Shown: positions 24,112 to 34,062, counted from the first letter of the stretch. The stretch is DNA of 64,000 nt from Gammaproteobacteria bacterium (GCA_903970465.1 CAJCIO010000079.1:1-64000); one strand, 5' to 3'. Translations and numbers: made by a program. The notes: generated from the letters alone by a model not told the origin.

Positions 24112-26286
24112 CTATTGCGCCGGTTGATCGCTATCCTTGACCGCCTCGCCACTCGCTGCCGTCACCACTTGCACGCTCAAACGCGGGGTCGCCAGATCCA
24201 GGCCGTCGGCATCCAGTTGACGCTTGAGCGCCAGGTTGAACGCTCGTGATACTTCCCATTGCTTGATTGGCGCAGTCTTGAAGCGCGCGCGCAAAATCGC
24301 CGTGCCAGATTCGAAACTCTCGACCCCCTGAAACTCCAGCGGCGACCAGATGTTGCGGCGCTGCAACGGGTCGCTGCGCATCTTCTGCGCCACGTCGCGC
24401 ATGATCTTGATCGCATCGTCGATGCCCATGCTGTGCGGCACCGCCACGCGAAAGATCGCATAGCCGAATTCGCGAGAGTAGTTCTTGATGCTCTTGATCT
24501 CGCTGAACGGGATGGTGTGCACGATGCCATCGATGTCACGCAGGCGCACGGTGCGAATGGTCAGGCCCTCGACGGTCCCCAGGTGACCACCGACGTCGAC
24601 GTAATCATCGATGGCCAGCGAGTCTTCGATGATGATGAACAGCCCGGTGATCAGGTCCGCCACCAGCGATTGCGCACCGAAGCCGATCGCCAGGCCGATG
24701 ACGCCGGCACCGGCCAGTAGCGGCGTGACGTTCATGCCCATATTGGCCAGAGCAACGATGGCGGCAATGATGAAAATCGCCACGAACAGCACATTGCGAA
24801 TCAGCGGCATCATGGTCTGCGCGCGGGTGTTGGCCAGGCCCTTGCGCGAGCGGGTGAGGGCCACGTGGATGCCGGTGTCGGCCAGAATCCACACCAGCCA
24901 GGCGAGGATCAGGGTACCGGCGAGGCCGAACAGACGCACGCTGATATCGTGGCCGTCGCCTTCGGAAAAGCGAATGATCGACAATCCCCAGACCCGCAGT
25001 CCGAGCTCGATGAATACCAGCCAGATCACCAGATGCGCCAGGGTGTAGCCGAAGCTCTTCAAGCGTTCAGAGTACAGCGCGTGGCGCTTGTGGCCTTTGG
25101 CCGGGCGTAGCGAGTGGCGGCGTACCAGGCCGTTGATGACCATGCACAGCACTAGCAGCACGGTGCAGATCAGCGCCTGGCGCAGCGCGGTGCTGGTGTC
25201 GCCGGCGGAAAAGAACGTGGCGAACAGCGACACCGCCACCAGCACCAACGCCGGCAGGTACCAGTAGGTGCCGAGTACCTCGATGGTGTCGGTCAGTGCG
25301 CGCCGGCTCACGCGTCGGGCCAGACTCTGGTTACAGATCAGGTGGGCGATGGGCCGGCGAAAACGCAGGATGAACAGGCCGCTGGACAGCGCCGCCATGA
25401 CGTTGGCCAGCGTTGCCGCGCTGTGCGCCAGATGCAGGCCCAGGGCGGCGATCATGCGTGGATCGCTGAAGGCTTCGCCAAAGGCGGCGAAGCTGCCGAT
25501 CAGCCACAGTGGGCGAAAGGCGCGGTGGCGCAGGATATCCAGCGCGCGGTGCCGATGGGGGCCGTCGAGCAGCGAGAAGGCAATGACGCAGATCGCCGAG
25601 AAACAGGTGCCGACCACCAGTGCATAGGCCAGCACCATGGCCAGGCTCTTGCCGAGCGAGGTGGGCAGGGCGTAGCCGACGAAAATGGTGATCAGCAGCG
25701 CCACCAGCCATGGCCCCAGCTTGCGCAAGGCGAAGCGCAACAAGTCGACCGTGCGCGGATGGCGCGGCAGTTCGGCGCTCAGCCCGAAGCGATCGCGGAT
25801 GCGCTGGCTGAGCCAGATCAGGCTGTAGGCCAGCAGGCTCCAGATCGCGATCACCACCACGAAACCGGCGATGATGGGTGGCCATTCAGTCAGTGGCAGG
25901 GCCAGGGCGCGCAGCTCTTCCCCTGCGAGGGTAATTTCGCCACCCCATCGCGAGAACGGGCTTTCGTCGCCGGAGAACTGCTCTTCTATTTGATGCAGCG
26001 TCGTGCCGATCAGGCCCAGCACGCCTTGTTCGGCCGCCGGTTGCGCCTTCAGGGTGCTGTCCCGCAGCCTTTTCAGGTCGGTGAGCAATTGCGTGCGTTG
26101 CTGATCGTTTTCCAGACCCTTGATGACTTCGTCCAGGGACTGGGCCAGCGGCTCGTTGGCTTGAGGTTGGGTTTTTTGCGTGCTCCCCAGCAAGCTCGGC
26201 AAGCCAGCGGCCTGGGCAGATGGCAGGCAGAGCAGGCAGGCCAGCAGGAGGAGGGAGAGGGTCAGCAGGCGCCGGCATGCAGCCAT
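24112..26286 (-). CDS. Large MscS-family mechanosensitive channel (YbiO-like)
   Basis: A 724-aa inner-membrane protein. A signal peptide (LLTLSLLLLACLLCLPSAQA) is followed by a periplasmic region of about 120 residues and around ten transmembrane helices. The MscS core follows with the pore helix PLLAGAGVIGLAIGFGAQSL and beta-domain DDYVDVGGHLGTVEGLTIRTVRLRD. A C-terminal alpha/beta part contains PIKQWEVSRAFNLALK. Length and layout match E. coli YbiO (about 740 aa), which protects against osmotic downshift. Start at ATG 26286; the frame upstream enters a REP. Confidence 0.9.
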   Translation of the reverse strand: MAACRRLLTLSLLLLACLLCLPSAQAAGLPSLLGSTQKTQPQANEPLAQSLDEVIKGLENDQQRTQLLTDLKRLRDSTLKAQPAAEQGVLGLIGTTLHQIEEQFSGDESPFSRWGGEITLAGEELRALALPLTEWPPIIAGFVVVIAIWSLLAYSLIWLSQRIRDRFGLSAELPRHPRTVDLLRFALRKLGPWLVALLITIFVGYALPTSLGKSLAMVLAYALVVGTCFSAICVIAFSLLDGPHRHRALDILRHRAFRPLWLIGSFAAFGEAFSDPRMIAALGLHLAHSAATLANVMAALSSGLFILRFRRPIAHLICNQSLARRVSRRALTDTIEVLGTYWYLPALVLVAVSLFATFFSAGDTSTALRQALICTVLLVLCMVINGLVRRHSLRPAKGHKRHALYSERLKSFGYTLAHLVIWLVFIELGLRVWGLSIIRFSEGDGHDISVRLFGLAGTLILAWLVWILADTGIHVALTRSRKGLANTRAQTMMPLIRNVLFVAIFIIAAIVALANMGMNVTPLLAGAGVIGLAIGFGAQSLVADLITGLFIIIEDSLAIDDYVDVGGHLGTVEGLTIRTVRLRDIDGIVHTIPFSEIKSIKNYSREFGYAIFRVAVPHSMGIDDAIKIMRDVAQKMRSDPLQRRNIWSPLEFQGVESFESGTAILRARFKTAPIKQWEVSRAFNLALKRQLDADGLDLATPRLSVQVVTAASGEAVKDSDQPAQ

Positions 26287-26342
26287 GAAGGTGGTCAACC
26301 TGTGTGAGGGGTGGGCAGCGGGGATGATTGTGCTGTCTGTCG

Positions 26343-26415
26343 CGGCCTCCTCGCGGCAAGCCTTGCGCCTACAGGTGTACATCTGTGGGAGCGAGGCTTG
26401 CCCGCGAAGAGGCGC
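26343..26415. repeat. BIME (inverted REP pair)
   Basis: CGGCCTCCTCGCGGCAAGCC...GCCTACAGG faces CTGTGGGAGCGAGGCTTGCC...AAGAGGCG, between the channel gene and apeB. Confidence 0.82.
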
Positions 26416-26424
26416 CCGTGAGCC

Positions 26425-27714
26425 TTATGGCAACTCGCGGCTGGCGTAAAACGCGCCAAGCACCTTGACCAGATGCGCCAGGTCCTGACTGCCGGCCAGT
26501 TCGCGGATCGAGTGCATGGCAAACGTCGGCAAGCCGATGTCCACGGTGCGTACGCCCAGATGGCTGGCGGTGATCGGGCCGATGGTCGAACCACAGCCCA
26601 TGTCGCTGCGCACCACAAAGCTCTGCACCGGCACTTCTTCGGCCATGCACAGGTGGCGGAAGAACCCCGCCGTCTCGCTATTGGTGGCATAGCGCTGGTT
26701 GCTGTTGACCTTGATCACCGGGCCGGCATTGAGTTTCGGGCCGTGGTTGCCATCGTGCTTGTCGGCGTAATTGGGGTGTATGCCGTGGGCGTTATCGGCC
26801 GACACCAGCAACGAGCGCTGAAGGGTGCGGACATAATCGTCACTGTCGGGCAGCAGGCGCCCCAGGGTTTGTTCGAGCATCGGGCCATCGGCGCCACAGG
26901 CCGAGGAAGAGCCGACCTCTTCGTGGTCGGTGCACACCAGCACGCAGGTCTCATCGCTCTCGGCATTGAGCAGCGCTTGCAGCCCGGCGTAGCACGACAG
27001 CAGGTTATCCAGGCGGGCGCCGGCGATGAACTCGCCGTGCAGGCCAACGACTGCGGCGGATTGCGTGTCGTAGAAGCTCAGTTCGTAGTCCAGCACCACA
27101 TCGGCGTTGAGGCCGTGCTCGCGCGCCAGTTGCTCGGTGAGGATGGCGCGAAAATCGACACGCTCGTCACCGGCCACCTGGGCGAGGATCGGCGGCAGTT
27201 CGGTCTGCTTGTTGATTGCCCAGCCTTCGTTGGCTTCACGGTTGAGGTGGATGGCCAGGTTGGGAATGATCGCGATCGGTGTCTTGAAGTCGATCAGTTG
27301 GCTTTCGACCTTGCCGTCGCGGCGGAAAGTCACCCGTCCGGCCAGCGACAGGTCGCGGTCGAACCAGGGCGTCAGCAACGCGCCGCCGTAGACTTCGACG
27401 CCCAGCTGGAAAAAACCCTGGCGTTGCAGTTCGGGCTGCGGCTTGACGCGCAGGCAGGGGCTGTCCGTATGCGCGCCGACCAGGCGGATGCCGCTGATCA
27501 GTGGCGAGTTGCGGCCCAGGCGGATGGCGATGATCGAGGAATCGTTACGGGTCATGTAATAGCGCCCGCCGGGCACGGTCTGCCAGCTGTCACGCTCGTC
27601 GAGGTGTTGATAGCCGGCGGCTTCGAGGCGCTGTACCAGGCTGGCGGTGGCATGGAAAGGCGTGGGGGAGGCCTTGAGGAATTCGATCAGGCCTTGGTTC
27701 AAAATGTCGTGCAT
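26425..27714 (-). CDS. apeB: M18-family aspartyl aminopeptidase ApeB
   Basis: Zinc aminopeptidase of 429 aa that removes N-terminal acidic residues. The metal and catalytic motifs are [14 protein letters not shown] (His-x-Asp), [13 protein letters not shown] (bridging Asp), [12 protein letters not shown] (Glu-Glu) and the C-terminal [11 protein letters not shown] (His). The length is normal for the family. ATG 27714 opens [22 protein letters not shown], the family start. Confidence 0.94.
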   Translation of the reverse strand: MHDILNQGLIEFLKASPTPFHATASLVQRLEAAGYQHLDERDSWQTVPGGRYYMTRNDSSIIAIRLGRNSPLISGIRLVGAHTDSPCLRVKPQPELQRQGFFQLGVEVYGGALLTPWFDRDLSLAGRVTFRRDGKVESQLIDFKTPIAIIPNLAIHLNREANEGWAINKQTELPPILAQVAGDERVDFRAILTEQLAREHGLNADVVLDYELSFYDTQSAAVVGLHGEFIAGARLDNLLSCYAGLQALLNAESDETCVLVCTDHEEVGSSSACGADGPMLEQTLGRLLPDSDDYVRTLQRSLLVSADNAHGIHPNYADKHDGNHGPKLNAGPVIKVNSNQRYATNSETAGFFRHLCMAEEVPVQSFVVRSDMGCGSTIGPITASHLGVRTVDIGLPTFAMHSIRELAGSQDLAHLVKVLGAFYASRELP

Positions 27715-27779
27715 GGTTCGCTCCAGACAGCAATGGCGCGAGTTTAACGTATTGGGGCGGCGCTTGCTGCGTCTGTACC

Positions 27780-27846
27780 GGCCTCTTCGCGAGCAAGCTC
27801 AGCTCCCACAGGCGCTGTGGGAGCAAGGCTTGCCCGCGAAGAGGCC
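27780..27846. repeat. Compact BIME (inverted REP pair)
   Basis: GGCCTCTTCGCGAGCAAGCT...CTCCCACA and TGTGGGAGCAAGGCTTGCCC...AAGAGGCC are separated by only 7 bases, giving a near-continuous hairpin. Confidence 0.88.
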
Positions 27847-27867
27847 CTGCAGACCGACGCAGAACCA

Positions 27868-28503
27868 CTAGAACGGCGCCGGGCACTCGAAGCGCAAGCG
27901 CTCGCCAGTCACCGGGTGGGTGAAGCCCAGCATGGCCGCGTGCAGACACAAGCGAGGGTAGGCGGTCAGCGCCTCGCCTTCGGCATAAAGCCCATCGCCC
28001 AGCAGCGGATGACCGATCGACAGCATGTGCACGCGCAGTTGATGCGAGCGACCGGTAATCGGCGTCAGCTCGACCCGGCAGTGAGAGCCGAGGCGTTCGA
28101 CCACACGCCAGAATGTCAGCGCATGCTTGCCCAATTCATGATCGACCACGTGGCGTGGCTTGGTTGGAGGGTCGTACCGCAGTGGCAGGTCAATGCTGCC
28201 GCTGTCCAGCGCCGGTTGGCCCCAGCACAGCGCCGCGTAGGCTTTTTCGGTTTCACGGTCATGAAACTGGCGCGACAGTTCGCGGTGGCTGTCCGGATTG
28301 CGCGCCAGCAGGATGATGCCCGAGGTTTCCCAGTCCAGCCGATGCACGATCAGGGCTTCGGGGTAGCCGTTTTCCTGCAGGCGGGTGATCAGGCAGTCCT
28401 TGTTGTCGTCGGCGCGACCCGGCACCGACAGCAGCAGGGTCGGCTTGTTGATTACCAGAAAGGCCGGGTCCTCGTGGATGATGCGGATGTTCGACAGCGG
28501 CAT
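27868..28503 (-). CDS. rluA: RluA, dual-specificity rRNA/tRNA pseudouridine synthase
   Basis: A 211-aa pseudouridine synthase. In E. coli this enzyme modifies 23S rRNA U746 and tRNA U32. The catalytic motif is HRLDWETSG with Asp57. VINKPTLLLSVPGR, ITGRSHQLRVHMLSIGHPLLGD and LCLHAAMLGFTHP follow E. coli RluA in order and spacing. There is no S4 domain, as expected for RluA. It lies downstream of minE in the same orientation, the order also seen in other Pseudomonas. Confidence 0.92.
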   Translation of the reverse strand: MPLSNIRIIHEDPAFLVINKPTLLLSVPGRADDNKDCLITRLQENGYPEALIVHRLDWETSGIILLARNPDSHRELSRQFHDRETEKAYAALCWGQPALDSGSIDLPLRYDPPTKPRHVVDHELGKHALTFWRVVERLGSHCRVELTPITGRSHQLRVHMLSIGHPLLGDGLYAEGEALTAYPRLCLHAAMLGFTHPVTGERLRFECPAPF

Positions 28504-28604
28504 GCTTTTGATATCTCTACGGAGCGCTGAAACAGCAACGGCGACTCGCGAGTGCTCGATCGGGATCGAGGCTCGGAGCCGCCGTGGTGCCTGGTCCGGG
28601 TCGC

Positions 28605-28859
28605 TTAGCGATCGGGCAGGGTGATGTTGAGTTCCAGGATCGAACAGCTGCCTTGGCTTTCCAGGGCGACCTGCACTTGATCGTTCTCGATGTTCACGTA
28701 TTTGCGGATGACTTCCACCAGTTCCTTTTGCAAGGCTGGCAGATAATCCGGCGTTGTCCGTTGGCCACGCTCGTGCGCCACGATGATCTGCAGACGCTCT
28801 TTCGCTACCGACGCGGTGTTACCTTTTTTGCGGTCCCGAAAGAAGTCAAAAATATTCAT
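28605..28859 (-). CDS. minE: MinE, cell-division topological specificity factor
   Basis: An 84-aa protein that drives MinCD oscillation by stimulating the MinD ATPase. The N-terminal membrane/MinD-binding part ([31 protein letters not shown]) and the dimerisation domain ([21 protein letters not shown]) are intact. ATG 28859 overlaps the minD stop (ATGA), so synthesis is coupled. Confidence 0.96.
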   Translation of the reverse strand: MNIFDFFRDRKKGNTASVAKERLQIIVAHERGQRTTPDYLPALQKELVEVIRKYVNIENDQVQVALESQGSCSILELNITLPDR

Positions 28860-29671
28860 TCACGACCTCCGAACAAGCGCTCGATCCAGCCCTTCTTTTT
28901 CACATCGAGGAATCGATGCTCGACTTCCTTGCCCAGCAGGCGATCCACGGCGTCGCTGTAAGCCTGGCCTGCGTCGCTCTGATCATCGAGAATCACCGGC
29001 ACACCCGAGTTGGACGCCTTGAGTACCGCTTGCGATTCAGGGATCACGCCGAGCAGGCGAATGGCCAGAATATCCTTGACGTCTTCGACACCGAGCATTT
29101 CGCCTTTGCTGACGCGATCCGGATTGTAGCGAGTCAGCAGCAGGTGTTCCTTGATGGGATCCTCGCCTTTTTCGGCGCGGCGAGATTTGCTGGCCAACAG
29201 GCCCAGCATGCGGTCCGAGTCACGTACCGAGGACACTTCGGGGTTGGTCACGACGATGGCTTCGTCGGCGAAGTACATGGCCAGGCTCGCGCCTTTCTCG
29301 ATACCGGCTGGCGAGTCGCAGATGACGAATTCGAAATCGGCCTTGAGCTGGTTCAGAACCTTTTCGACGCCCTCGAGGGTCAGCGCGTCTTTGTCACGCG
29401 TCTGGCTGGCTGCCAGCACGTAAAGATTTTCAAGGCGTTTGTCCTTGATCAGGGCTTGGCTGAGGGTGGCTTCATCGTTGACCACGTTGACGAAGTCATA
29501 CACCACACGGCGTTCGCAGCCCATGATCAGGTCGAGGTTACGCAGGCCGACGTCGAAGTCGACGATGACGGTCTTGTGGCCGCGCAGGGCCAGGCCAGTA
29601 CCAATGGCGGCGCTGGAGGTGGTCTTACCCACACCACCTTTGCCGGATGTAACGACGAGAATTTTGGACAA
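28856..29671 (-). CDS. minD: MinD, septum-site ATPase
   Basis: Membrane-cycling ATPase of 271 aa that recruits MinC. It has the deviant Walker [13 protein letters not shown] at the N-terminus, [15 protein letters not shown] (Walker A'), [11 protein letters not shown] (Walker B) and a C-terminal amphipathic membrane helix ([12 protein letters not shown]). It is 147 bp downstream of minC and overlaps minE. Confidence 0.97.
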   Translation of the reverse strand: MSKILVVTSGKGGVGKTTSSAAIGTGLALRGHKTVIVDFDVGLRNLDLIMGCERRVVYDFVNVVNDEATLSQALIKDKRLENLYVLAASQTRDKDALTLEGVEKVLNQLKADFEFVICDSPAGIEKGASLAMYFADEAIVVTNPEVSSVRDSDRMLGLLASKSRRAEKGEDPIKEHLLLTRYNPDRVSKGEMLGVEDVKDILAIRLLGVIPESQAVLKASNSGVPVILDDQSDAGQAYSDAVDRLLGKEVEHRFLDVKKKGWIERLFGGRE

Positions 29672-29818
29672 GGTGTATCACCCCTAGAGAAAAAGGATTG
29701 CTAGTCCCGAAACATGACTTGAAAAAGCACTTGGGCAGCGGCTCCGGACGGCATATCCGATCAAACCGGGCTGATGCCACTGCGCTTTTGATTATGCGTA
29801 AAAAGGCCGCAGTATCCG

Positions 29819-30541
29819 TTAAAGACGGGTGATGTTCAACACATCTCCGGTCAAGCTGACTTGAACCGGCGAACCCCACAGCGGATCGCGCCGCAGGTCC
29901 TCGGAGACCTTGTATTGCCCGGCGATCGACAGCAATTCGGCGCCAAGATGCTGGCAGAAAATCCGTGCCTTGGTATCGCCCTTGATCCCCGCCAGCGCGC
30001 GGCCGCGCATCGGGCCGTAGACATGGATATTGCCATCGGCGAGAAGTTCCGCGCCGGAGCTCACCGAGGACACGACCACCAGGTCGCCGCCCTGGGCATA
30101 GATCTGCTGACCGCCCCGGACCGGCGTGGTGATGACCTTGGTCGGCATGATCACCGGCTCTGGCGGTTTTTTCGGCACCTGTGGCTCTTCCAGCGGCCGC
30201 TCGCGGGCACCGGACGGCGGCAGCACGGGCAGGTCGATGGCGATGGCGGCGGCGATATCCTCGATGCGGCTGGCGCGGATGGCCAGAGTGCGCAGGCCAT
30301 GTTGGCGGCACACACGCATCAACCCGGGGAGGTCGATCGCCCCTTCGCCGGGCGGCAGTTTGTCGAGTGCCAGCACCAACGGCGTGTTACTGAAAAAATT
30401 GGGTGCCTGGGCCACTTTGGCCGCCAATTGGCGATCCAGGGCTTCGAGATTGTTCTGCGCCAACTCGAGCACCGTGATGGCCAGCATGCTGCCTTTCAAC
30501 TGGAACACGGGTGTCGAGTCTTGGAATTCTGTTTGGCTCAT
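29819..30541 (-). CDS. minC: MinC, division-septum inhibitor
   Basis: A 240-aa FtsZ antagonist. The N-terminal MinC_N domain ([20 protein letters not shown]) is followed by a Pro-rich linker ([17 protein letters not shown], around 125-140). The C-terminal beta-helix ([36 protein letters not shown]) binds MinD and dimerises. ATG 30541 fits the family start; the frame runs on to 30610 without support. It is divergent from the acyltransferase gene. Confidence 0.95.
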   Translation of the reverse strand: MSQTEFQDSTPVFQLKGSMLAITVLELAQNNLEALDRQLAAKVAQAPNFFSNTPLVLALDKLPPGEGAIDLPGLMRVCRQHGLRTLAIRASRIEDIAAAIAIDLPVLPPSGARERPLEEPQVPKKPPEPVIMPTKVITTPVRGGQQIYAQGGDLVVVSSVSSGAELLADGNIHVYGPMRGRALAGIKGDTKARIFCQHLGAELLSIAGQYKVSEDLRRDPLWGSPVQVSLTGDVLNITRL

Positions 30542-30664
30542 GGTCGGCAAGTCGCGCCTTGTTACGAAAAAAGTGCCGAGACTTATAGCGAGAACGCCTT
30601 CATGCCGCAACCCGCGATGAACCGATGTAGAATGCGCGGCCCGTTCCCAGCTCCGGAATTGTTA

Positions 30665-31600
30665 ATGGATCGCCCGCGTTTTCAGCGTTATTTTCTTCAT
30701 CCACGTTTTTGGCTGCTATGGCTGGGGCTTGGCCTGTTGTGGCTGGTGGTGCAGCTGCCGTACCGCACGCTGCTGCGCCTGGGCCGTTGCCTGGGGCGGA
30801 TCATGCTGCTGGTGTCGGCCGAGCGGCGCAATGTGGCGGCGCGTAATCTGGAACTGTGCTTCCCGGAGTTACCGTTGGTCGAAAGGCAGCGACTGCTCAA
30901 AGAAAATCTGCAATCAACCGGTATTGCTTTTTTTGAAATGGCCATGGCCTGGTGGTGCCCAAAAGCCCGTCTGGCGCGCCTTGCACACATCGAAGGGCTT
31001 GAGCATCTGCGCGATGCTCAGGCGGACGGTCAGGGGGCGATTCTCATGGCCTGCCACTTCACCACCCTGGAAATCGGCGCGGCGCTGCTGGGCCAGCGCC
31101 ACACCATCGATGGCATGTACCGTGAGCACAAGAATCCGCTGTTCGACTACGTCCAGCGCCGTGGGCGCGAGCGCCACAACCTCGACGCCCTGGCGGTGGA
31201 GCGCGAAGATGTGCGGGGAATGATCAAATTGCTACGCAAGGGCAGGGCGATCTGGTACGCACCGGATCAGGACTACGGCGCCAAGCAGAGCGTATTTGCA
31301 CCGCTGTTTGGCATCGAGGCTGCCACGGTCACGGCTACCAGCCACTTTGCGCGGCTGGGCAAGGCTCGGGTGATTCCCTTCACGCAACAGCGTCTGCGTG
31401 ATGGCAGCGGCTACCGGCTGGTCATCCATCCGCCGATGGAGGGTATCCCGGGGGAAAGCGAGCTGGCGGATTGTGTGAGGATCAATCAGTGGGTGGAAGA
31501 GGCGATACGCGAGTGCCCGCAGCAGTATCTGTGGGCCCATCGACGCTTCAAGTCGCGCCCGCCTGGGGCCGAGAAGCTGTACGACAAACGCAAGCGCTGA
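30665..31600 (+). CDS. LpxL/HtrB-type lipid A lauroyl acyltransferase
   Basis: Inner-membrane acyltransferase of 311 aa that adds a secondary acyl chain to lipid A. An N-terminal membrane anchor (FWLLWLGLGLLWLVVQLPY) precedes the H-x4-E catalytic motif His131-Glu136 (HFTTLE). GMYREHKNPLFD, WYAPDQDYG and QYLWAHRRFKSRP are the later LpxL signatures. ATG 30665 is the first start after the divergent minC promoter. The 29861 frame is antisense to minC and rejected. The gene order minC/htrB matches my memory of P. aeruginosa PA3242-PA3243. Confidence 0.92.
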   Translation: MDRPRFQRYFLHPRFWLLWLGLGLLWLVVQLPYRTLLRLGRCLGRIMLLVSAERRNVAARNLELCFPELPLVERQRLLKENLQSTGIAFFEMAMAWWCPKARLARLAHIEGLEHLRDAQADGQGAILMACHFTTLEIGAALLGQRHTIDGMYREHKNPLFDYVQRRGRERHNLDALAVEREDVRGMIKLLRKGRAIWYAPDQDYGAKQSVFAPLFGIEAATVTATSHFARLGKARVIPFTQQRLRDGSGYRLVIHPPMEGIPGESELADCVRINQWVEEAIRECPQQYLWAHRRFKSRPPGAEKLYDKRKR

Positions 31601-31603
31601 AAA

Positions 31604-31688
31604 GGCCTTCGCCGGCAAGCCTTGCTCCCACAGGTGTACAACTCAAGATCGGCTGACATTGTGGGCAAAGCGTGCTCGTGAAGCGGCC
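31604..31688. repeat. BIME (inverted REP pair, right arm diverged)
   Basis: GGCCTTCGCCGGCAAGCCTT...CTCCCACAGG faces TTGTGGGCAAAGCGTGCTCG...AAGCGGCC. Confidence 0.75.
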
Positions 31689-31697
31689 ATCAGACGC

Positions 31698-31738
31698 AAA
31701 AAAAGGCCGGGCCTGTTTAAACAGGTCCGGCCTTTTCA
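31698..31738. terminator. Bidirectional rho-independent terminator
   Basis: The stem GGCCGGGCCTG / CAGGTCCGGCC (one G-T type mismatch) has a TTTAAA loop, an A run on the left and TTTT on the right. It serves the convergent lpxL-type and mlaA-type genes. Confidence 0.88.
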
Positions 31739-31753
31739 GTTGTAGCAGGTGGA

Positions 31754-32530
31754 TCAGTCGGCGATCTGCAACTTGCGCGACTCGGTGTAGATGTAGCGCA
31801 CTTTCTCGTACTCAAATGGCGTATTCAGCGAGCCATAGCGGAAGTTGGTCTGGTAGCGACGGTCAACCGTGCGCAGCACATAGAGTTCCGGGTGGTCACT
31901 GCTGACCTGCGAGACATTGAGGAAGTTGATCTGCGATTCAGCCGCGAAGTCGAAGATCAAGCCGGTGGTATCACGCACGTTCGAGGGACCGAATGCTGGC
32001 AGCACCAGGTAGGGACCGGCAGGTACGCCGTAGTAGCCCAGCGTCTGCCCGAAGTCTTCCGGCTGGCGCTTGAGGCCTACGGCGGTCGCAGGGTCCCACA
32101 GGCCGAAGATGCCCACGGTGGTGTTCAGCAGCACACGGCCGGTGGTGTCGAGCGAGCGGCCACCCTTGAACTGCAGAAGGCTGTTGAGCAAGTTGCCGAC
32201 ATCGCCGACGTTGTTGAAGAAGTTGCTCACGCCGGTCCGCAGGAATCGCGGGGTGATGTAGGTATAGCCGTTGACCGCTGGCAACAGTACCCACTCGTCG
32301 AGCTTGTAGTTGAAGTGGTACAGGCGACGGTTCATCGATTCAAGCGGGTCGTACACGTTCAGCGCGGTCATGGTCGAACGCTCGAACTCGCGTTGGTCCA
32401 GGCCGGGGTTGAACTTGAGCGCCTTGTTCGGTTCAGTGAAGCCGTCGGCATCGGTCGTGCGCGGTGCGTCGTCAGCGTGTGCCAGGCCTGCGCAAAGCAG
32501 CGTCGCAGCGAAGAGGAATTTTCTAGCCAC
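31754..32530 (-). CDS. MlaA/VacJ-family protein without a lipobox
   Basis: A 258-aa protein of the MlaA family, which normally removes surface-exposed phospholipids at the outer membrane. DPLESMNRRLYHFNYKLDEWVLLPAVNGYTYI and FFNNVGDVGNLLNSLLQFK, then LGYYGVPAGPYLVLP, are the family signatures. The signal peptide MARKFLFAATLLCAGLAHA has Cys13 preceded by TLL, not by a small residue. Cleavage after AHA by signal peptidase I is therefore more likely than lipidation. It overlaps the upstream hydrolase gene by 8 bases. Confidence 0.87.
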   Translation of the reverse strand: MARKFLFAATLLCAGLAHADDAPRTTDADGFTEPNKALKFNPGLDQREFERSTMTALNVYDPLESMNRRLYHFNYKLDEWVLLPAVNGYTYITPRFLRTGVSNFFNNVGDVGNLLNSLLQFKGGRSLDTTGRVLLNTTVGIFGLWDPATAVGLKRQPEDFGQTLGYYGVPAGPYLVLPAFGPSNVRDTTGLIFDFAAESQINFLNVSQVSSDHPELYVLRTVDRRYQTNFRYGSLNTPFEYEKVRYIYTESRKLQIAD

Positions 32531-33821
32531 GGAAGAACTCCAGAATAGCGTCGCTGTTGACGCGGTAGTTGATGTTGCCGCAATGGCCGCCGTACGGGAA
32601 AACCGTCAGGCGATCGCCAAAGGTAGTGCGCAGGAAGCCGAGGTCGCCAGGGCCGAGGATCACGTCGTCGGCATTGTGGAAAACGGCGAGTTTGTTGTTG
32701 TCGTGCAGATAATCCTTGAGTGCATAGAGGCTCACCTGGTTGACCAGTTGCAACACGCTGCCGCCATCGGTGCGGGCGCGCCACATGGGGATGACCTGGT
32801 CGGTCAGGTAGCAGTTGAAGTCGCACTGCAAGGCTTTACGCATGTACGGGGTCAGGCTGGTGCCTTCGGTGATCTTGGTCTTGGGCGGAGTAATCAGGCC
32901 GCGACGGTTGATCAGGTCGGAGGTAAAAGCGATATCGGCCGCCGAGAAGCGAAACGAGGTACCGATCAGCATCGCCAGTTGCTCGTTGGAGAGGTGCTCC
33001 TTGGAGTTCTGGAAGTCGTAGATCAGCGCATCGTTGAGGTCGATGTAGCCTTTGTCCTGGAAGTAACGGGTCAGTTTGGCCAGCATCAATTCATAGAATG
33101 TGGTGCTGTTGTTGATGCCCTTGACCTGCGTTTGCACCAGCTTGTCGAGGTTGGAAATCGACGTGTACAGGTTGACCGGCGGGTTGAGCAGCAGGACTTT
33201 CTTGAAGTTGAAGCTGCGGCGGGTCTCGTCGAGCTTGCTCACGAAAGCCGCATCCAAGGCGCCCAGGCTGTAGCCGGTCAGGTAGTAGTCGGTAACGGCC
33301 AGCTTGGGATGCTGGGCGCGCACGGCCTGCATGACGCGGTACAGGTCTTCGGCGTCTTCGCTGCTGACGCCGGGGGTGGCGAACCGCGAAGCCGCGCTCA
33401 TGAAGTCATAGCTGGTGGGCGACGACAGCTGCACCACGTTGTAGCCGGCCTGGTAGAACAGCTTCTTGAGAAACTCGTTGAGGCTGCTGGTGTAGGGGGC
33501 ACCCGTACCGGCGATCAGGAAGATCAGCGGTGCTGGATGGTCCTGCTTGGCCAGGCGATAGCGCAGCTTTTTCACGGCCCAGAAGTTGTCGGGCAGGATC
33601 TGCTCGCGTTCAGGGCGCAGGTTGAGGGTGTAATCGTCCTGATCGATGTCGCTGTCGGCCGGCAGCTTGGGGCGCAGGTCTGGCGGCGTCGAGGCGATCG
33701 TTGCCTCGAAGGGATTGTGCAGTGGATAGCCATAGGTGGCAGGATCGACATCCTTCGCCAACGCAGACGCACTCAATATGAGACCGCCCAGTAAGGCAGC
33801 GAAGCGCAATGATCGGAGCAT
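32523..33821 (-). CDS. Exported alpha/beta hydrolase
   Basis: A 432-aa protein with a signal peptide (LRFAALLGGLILSASALA). The nucleophile elbow is GYSLG with Ser185. PAPLIFLIAGTGAPYTSS may supply the oxyanion region, and the late FPYGGHCGN contains the likely catalytic His. Automated annotation sometimes labels relatives serine/threonine kinase; nothing here supports that. It is the first gene of a two-gene unit with the MlaA-like protein. A periplasmic lipase or lipid-handling role is plausible (inference). Confidence 0.82.
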   Translation of the reverse strand: MLRSLRFAALLGGLILSASALAKDVDPATYGYPLHNPFEATIASTPPDLRPKLPADSDIDQDDYTLNLRPEREQILPDNFWAVKKLRYRLAKQDHPAPLIFLIAGTGAPYTSSLNEFLKKLFYQAGYNVVQLSSPTSYDFMSAASRFATPGVSSEDAEDLYRVMQAVRAQHPKLAVTDYYLTGYSLGALDAAFVSKLDETRRSFNFKKVLLLNPPVNLYTSISNLDKLVQTQVKGINNSTTFYELMLAKLTRYFQDKGYIDLNDALIYDFQNSKEHLSNEQLAMLIGTSFRFSAADIAFTSDLINRRGLITPPKTKITEGTSLTPYMRKALQCDFNCYLTDQVIPMWRARTDGGSVLQLVNQVSLYALKDYLHDNNKLAVFHNADDVILGPGDLGFLRTTFGDRLTVFPYGGHCGNINYRVNSDAILEFFRG

Positions 33822-33990
33822 GAATTAATTCCCTGGAACGGCAGATGCTGATTTTGATGTACGCAGGCTCAGACCATCTGGGTAATGGCAAGTTGCCAAG
33901 CGTTGCAATATTTAGTGCAAGAAAAGGGAGGTCGCGGGTACGACCCCAGCGCGCACGATACACCCAATACGTAGGCGGCTGACAGAGCTC

Positions 33991-34017
33991 CAGCGGCTTT
34001 TGCTTGCAAGGCCGCTG
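33991..34017. other. Hairpin in divergent gap
   Basis: CAGCGGC and GCCGCTG pair over an inner TTGC/GCAA stem. It is about 45 bp upstream of the small membrane-protein gene. There is no T run, so it is not a normal terminator; role unknown. Confidence 0.5.
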
Positions 34018-34062
34018 AAGGTGATTATGCTGTGCGACGATTTTCTCAGCCTGGAGTAGTGC

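Noticed and set aside
26473..27747. 424-aa frame antisense to apeB
   Set aside because: No recognisable domain. The apeB reading covers the same DNA with all catalytic motifs.
29861..31600. 579-aa frame fusing sequence across minC with the acyltransferase
   Set aside because: The part before 30665 is antisense to minC. The acyltransferase starts at ATG 30665.
31754..32530. Typical outer-membrane lipoprotein MlaA
   Set aside because: The residue before Cys13 is Leu, which does not fit a lipobox.
32310..33794. 494-aa frame antisense to the exported hydrolase
   Set aside because: Low-complexity Val/Gly/Gln/Ala-rich translation and no ribosome site; shadow of the real gene.
32523..33821. Serine/threonine kinase label sometimes given to this family
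   Set aside because: No kinase motifs; GYSLG and a signal peptide indicate an exported alpha/beta hydrolase.
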